Of a stretch of DNA of 64,000 nt, positions 59,809-64,000 are shown piece by piece (positions within the stretch are counted from its first letter, which is position 1; each line of letters starts with the position of its first letter). This stretch comes from Mangifera indica (Eukaryota; Streptophyta; Magnoliopsida; Sapindales; Anacardiaceae). The notes beneath the pieces were generated by a model, which worked only from the letters and a program-made list of their open reading frames with translations, was not told the origin of the DNA and did no database searches. The position numbers and the translations under genes are program-made. The stretch lies in assembly GCF_011075055.1 (NCBI RefSeq), contig NC_058147.1, positions 3,782,001 through 3,846,000 of the forward strand, read 5' to 3'.

Positions 59809-62800
59809 TTAGCCAGATTTTTTCTTGTACTGACTCTGTACTAGGCCCAAGAGGAAGTCTGTAAATATATGCTCATACTCTGGCATTTTCCCATATCCTG
59901 CAACACATTTCAACTCCGATCAATCCGCTGTTTAGCATGGTTAAAGGTTTTACAAGCAAGAGCATATAATCAAATCTAAAATGAAGCTGAGAATAAGAGA
60001 TATGTTTTCACTTGCCAGGGAAGTAGTTAATGTCAATGACATAAAAACGGTCTCTTGTTCCGTGTTCTCTGATAATATCCAGATTGAATAAGCGGAGACC
60101 CTACATATAACAAACAATGATGATGGAATTAGAATAATTCCATGCAGGAATAACTTGTAAGCTGGTGCAAAAGAAAACAGGAAAAATCAAATAGCTACCA
60201 GTTGACGACGAAGTTCCTTTGCAAGTCTCTCAAGTAAAGGTCGTGGAGGAAGCTCTGGAGAGATTCAAAACATATGTAAGAAAGGTCTGCCAAAATCTTT
60301 TGCAAAACTTTCAAGGCCTCAACATTATACAGATTAATGTTGAAGCCACAACTAGCCCCTAGCCACCGCTATCTTCAGTTCTATAACAAAAAATTTATAG
60401 CCATAAACTGCACACTTATTTCACTCACCAGCCACAATAGGGTCCAAATCTGCATCATCTGCAGAAGCTGCAGCACAAGAAACCCTTGGAAAACGAAATA
60501 CACCAGCAGTGCTGGAGAGCTCTTGTTTGGAGACATCAGGTAAAGAAAATCGTCTGACCACTTTAATGGCTTCACCAACAATATAAACCTTAAAAAGAAC
60601 ACCTCCTACAAGTGATGCAGAAGGCAGTGCTTGAGTTATGCAAGACTTGTGGAAAAGAAAAAATACAAGCATGTGAGAATCAGAAAAGAATTAATTTGCT
60701 TACCATGATTAACAAATTCTTGCAGAACAAGTGGAGGTTCAAGTTTCTGGAGGGAATATTGATCATAGGCAAGTGAAAGTTCATGTGACTTTGCACTCCC
60801 ATCTGCAACCAAAGGCTTTGCAACTGAAACAACAGGAGTACACAACCATCCCTCAGACAAAGCACAAACCCAAAAAAAGAAAAAGGCAAAAAGACAAAAC
60901 AGCTGAGAGTTATGACTCTAAGACAAGTCGTTTGTTTTAAAACAGAATTAGCAAATTTAGTGGCAATTCAAAGGTCATTACTTACAACCAAGTTGCAATA
61001 TAGCCCAAATACATACCCAAAGGTAGATTCAGTCCAGCTTTGGCAACAACATCAGGGATTAATGATGCATCTCTTTCAATCACTAACTGTTTGGGAACGC
61101 CAACTTTACCTGCATTGTAAATCATCAAATCACTTTCATAAGCACGAGAGAAACAAACTTGTTTCCCAGGCTGGTCATTCATAACCTTACATCAAGGGTG
61201 AAAATTTTTAAAAATCTTGCTTTGGAATATATAATGTCTATAAACATAGTTAAAGTATTACCATAGGAGTTGGACAAGTTCATATCAGCAACACACTGGA
61301 GCATGGATTGGCGATTGCGTAAATGTTGAATAGCATCTGGAGGATCAAGAACTGTGACTTCAGGATGAGTTTGTCTGTAATCCTGAAAGGAGAGGCAAAT
61401 AAGGTTAAGAAAAAAGTATCACTAGTTTGCCTAATATACATCTACCACAAACATAAAGAAATGCACAGAAACCTTAAAGATGTAACTCATACCAGTTCCT
61501 GGCAGCTATGATTACACAATAAGCTAAATTAACAAGAAACAACATGATCAAATAATTGAAATGATAATTCTCATGAATAAATGATGCAAACCCGGAAATT
61601 ATTGAGTATTTTGTTACCTAAAAGTGACTGTTCTTGTCCAGGACCAAATGCTTTGAATAAATAGGGGCGATAAATTTTTCCTACCACATTACATAACCCA
61701 CTTAAGAAAATCTTCATTCCAGTGCAGAAACAAAAGCTTTAATAGAAAAGCCGCATTGAATATTTTATCAATGGAAAAGAATGCTTGGTGTGATTTCAGC
61801 ATATTAGTAATTTTTTAAAGAACCATTCCATAGTGGACTTATCAATTATGGTTAAATAAAATTTATAAGTCAAGAACGTCAAGAAATTTTTACGGTTCAC
61901 ACTAGTTAGTGGATTTTACTACTGTCATAATGATTGCAATCCAAAATCTAAATTACACGAAAGATTGTAGAAGTGCTAAGTAGAAATTAGTCACAGGTTA
62001 GAACAGAAGATCATCATCGTAGGCAAGATTAGAAAGTTCAATGCTGTGATCCTAGAACAAACATGAGGGTATGCAACCTAGAAAAGAGAACCTCTGACAA
62101 GTAATTGTCTACAGCCTAAAATTGAATATGTAGATTGAGGGGAGTGGTTTTCATAAATGTAATCCTCGAATATGATAGGGTAACAACTAACAAACATTGG
62201 AAAAGAGGTATATAAGATCTTAAACTACAAAGGTTTAGGAAAGCCATCTCACATTCAGTCTGCTGACAAAAGAGGGTAACAGTATACCCAGGAAAAGTGA
62301 TCTTTTCCAAAAGAATCAAAATACTCAGGGGAACCTGAAGCAATCACCTAGATGGCCATGAACTGGAAACATCTACATCCTCACTTGCTAGGAGCTTAAG
62401 ACCTCAAACTCAACTATCAAATCAATACTCATGACCAAGGAAAGAGCAAACACTCTACAAATTACGGTCACACAAATAAGTTTTGAAACTGATAATTCTA
62501 TTTATTACTGGTAAGTGACTATTTGATCCCATCTCACAAACATAACAAGTAACACAACCGCATAATATGTCAAGCGGGGGCAAGGCATGATAATAGATCA
62601 GCTTTCAAACATTAACAAATACTTGAAATAAAATAGAAATGTGCATTTCAAGTGAACCAACCTCAAGAATCTGGCGCCATTCCTTTCCCGTTAACTGTAT
62701 TAAAAGGGAAAAACATATATGCTTAAATGTAAGAAAAAAGGAATTTATAAAATTTTAAGATATAATCATAGAATATGAACTAAGATGGACAATTTAAGAT

Positions 62801-63630
62801 TACAATAGCCAACCTTATGCAACACAATATCAAAAGGGCCTTGATCTGAAAGGGGCCTCTTTTGATCAATAGCAACAAACAATATCCCCTTGTTCCTGTA
62901 CCACCCGATCATTTCAAGCAGAAAAAAACAGAGAACACTACATGAATTAGCCACCTTATAGCAGGGTAAATATGACATTTAGCTCACGCAAATTGTAGAT
63001 AGAGTTCAAGGTGGTCATTACCAAGTCTTAATTATATATCAACAAAATTAAACTAGAAAACAACAGGTAGAAAAAATCTAATTGGAAAGGTCAAGATTAT
63101 ATTACAAACAAATATGGAACACACAATTTAATAGCTGTTGTCTAATGAACGGATAACAAAATATCTTGAACCTTCATAGAGTAAGAATGTTTGTTAACGC
63201 CTTCAAAATACACTTCACTTTCTTGACAACCAAATAGACAACGACAAGTTACCAAAAATGAAAATATCAAAAGTGAAAAAGTGTAAAACATTTGCAACAA
63301 ATCTGTGGCCATGATTCCAAAACCAGATGCTCAAAACAATTCAAAAAACAACAAAAAAAAATCTCGATTAATAATAATGAATTTTTGTAACATTATGAGT
63401 TATATGAAGCAATAACGGATTACTATGCTGATTTTGGGAAATAGTAGCATTTAATCAGTTAAATACCTAGCCAAGCCTTCAAGCTTTGGCTTCAAGAAGC
63501 TCTTGGTCTTCTTGGAAGTAAGAGCGTAACCAACCACAACTAATTTCTTTTGCGGCGAAGGAAAAGTTATTATTTCCTCTTCTCTCCTCTCCTCGTCACT
63601 GATACAGGCAAATTCCCGCTTCATTCTCAT
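59809..63630 (-). CDS. ITPK3: Inositol-tetrakisphosphate 1-kinase (ATP-grasp), ITPK3-like
   Basis: Ten exons in transcription order: 63630-63467, 62895-62814, 62694-62662, 61382-61262, 61109-61017, 60823-60704, 60605-60429, 60254-60199, 60100-60016 and 59897-59809; 339 aa, phase kept throughout. The third exon is only 33 bp. Intron 9 must begin with GC (cctg|gcaagt). Family marks in order: [123 protein letters not shown] and the ATP-grasp metal/phosphate block [18 protein letters not shown]. These fit the ITPK2/ITPK3 side better than ITPK1. ITPKs phosphorylate inositol tris/tetrakisphosphates with ATP, feeding phytate and pyrophosphate synthesis. The N-terminus [19 protein letters not shown] is short and acidic with no clear targeting peptide, so a cytosolic or nuclear place is inferred. 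Confidence 0.93.
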
Positions 63631-64000
63631 TTTCTCTTTTTCTTTTCACTTAAAAATTGTTTCTAAAAAACAAACAACACAGAGACAAAATAGAATACGA
63701 AGATTTCGGTTCAGGAGAGGCAGAAACAGAAACAGTTTTCGTTAAGCTTAAAAGATCCGATATGCGAGACGAGATGGATGAGTAGTGTGAGCGTGAGAAG
63801 GTGTTGAACTTGAAGAATAAAATGAGATCACGAAATGTGTGCGAGGGTGAGCGAGGAGACGCTTGTTATGAATGAATATATAGGTGGAGTGGAGAAGGAG
63901 TGGGGCGACAAGCTGTATATTTTTATTGTTTAATTTGGAACGACGCGTGAAAGTCAAAATGACTGTTTTATGTGCTCTATGACGCGGCCACTCCCTGGGG
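63631..64000 (-). promoter_or_regulatory. Presumed leader and promoter of the ITPK gene
   Basis: Directly upstream of the ITPK start on the minus strand. A tatatatt word at 63875-63884 (minus strand cctatatattcat) could be a TATA box about 245 bp before the ATG, leaving a leader of roughly 200 bp. Beyond it are a few cg-rich words (cgacgcgtg near 63940). No other gene is seen to the window end. Confidence 0.35.

Noticed and set aside
1..64000. tRNA genes or CRISPR-like arrays
   Set aside because: No TTCRANNC B-box with matching acceptor stems was found by eye, and the regular repeats found are coding CLE units or transposon parts.

Overview
The window is nuclear DNA of a flowering plant, most likely a eudicot. 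All seven recognised protein genes are plant genes with GT-AG (or GC-AG) introns, the intergenic DNA is very AT-rich, and the spaces are filled with decayed plant transposons (TIR/MITE elements and Ty1-copia relics). The species cannot be named from the sequence alone. No tRNA, rRNA, CRISPR array or bacterial-type operon was seen.

Layout. (1) 1-7.2 kb: gene-poor, with one ~0.83-kb TIR element. (2) 7.2-8.2 kb, + strand: a HAT22/HAT9-type HD-ZIP II transcription factor. (3) 8.2-19.9 kb: repeat-rich DNA holding a tandem cluster of three decayed CLE-type peptide-hormone precursor loci. The most striking (about 15.76-16.30 kb) has at least six CLE-like dodecapeptide units in a 69-bp repeat. (4) 19.9-24.1 kb, - strand: a five-exon class I KNOX homeobox gene of the KNAT1/BREVIPEDICELLUS type. 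(5) 24.2-38 kb: no gene recognised, with Ty1-copia relics and MITEs. (6) 38.1-42.7 kb, - strand: an eight-exon GH10 endo-xylanase with three CBM22 modules. (7) 46.3-46.9 kb, + strand: an EPFL2-type secreted patterning peptide. (8) 49.1-52.0 kb, - strand: an ERG28-like sterol-biosynthesis scaffold, with an exact 195-bp tandem duplication in intron 1. (9) 56.0-57.4 kb, - strand: a DUF1005 protein. (10) 59.8-63.6 kb, - strand: a ten-exon inositol tetrakisphosphate 1-kinase (ITPK3-like).

The genes do not form one pathway, but several act in shoot development and cell-cell signalling (HD-ZIP II, KNOX I, EPFL2, CLE-like peptides) and one in vascular wall remodelling (xylanase). From memory of Arabidopsis, the homologues lie in three small neighbourhoods: HAT22/EPFL2, KNAT1/ITPK3, and DUF1005/ERG28/GH10 xylanase. 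The window therefore looks like a less fractionated ancestral block.

Most exon boundaries were set by reading splice sites and checking that phase is kept throughout; the complete models come to 269, 366, 948, 129, 129, 444 and 339 aa. Two introns (one in the xylanase, one in the ITPK) appear to start with GC instead of GT.
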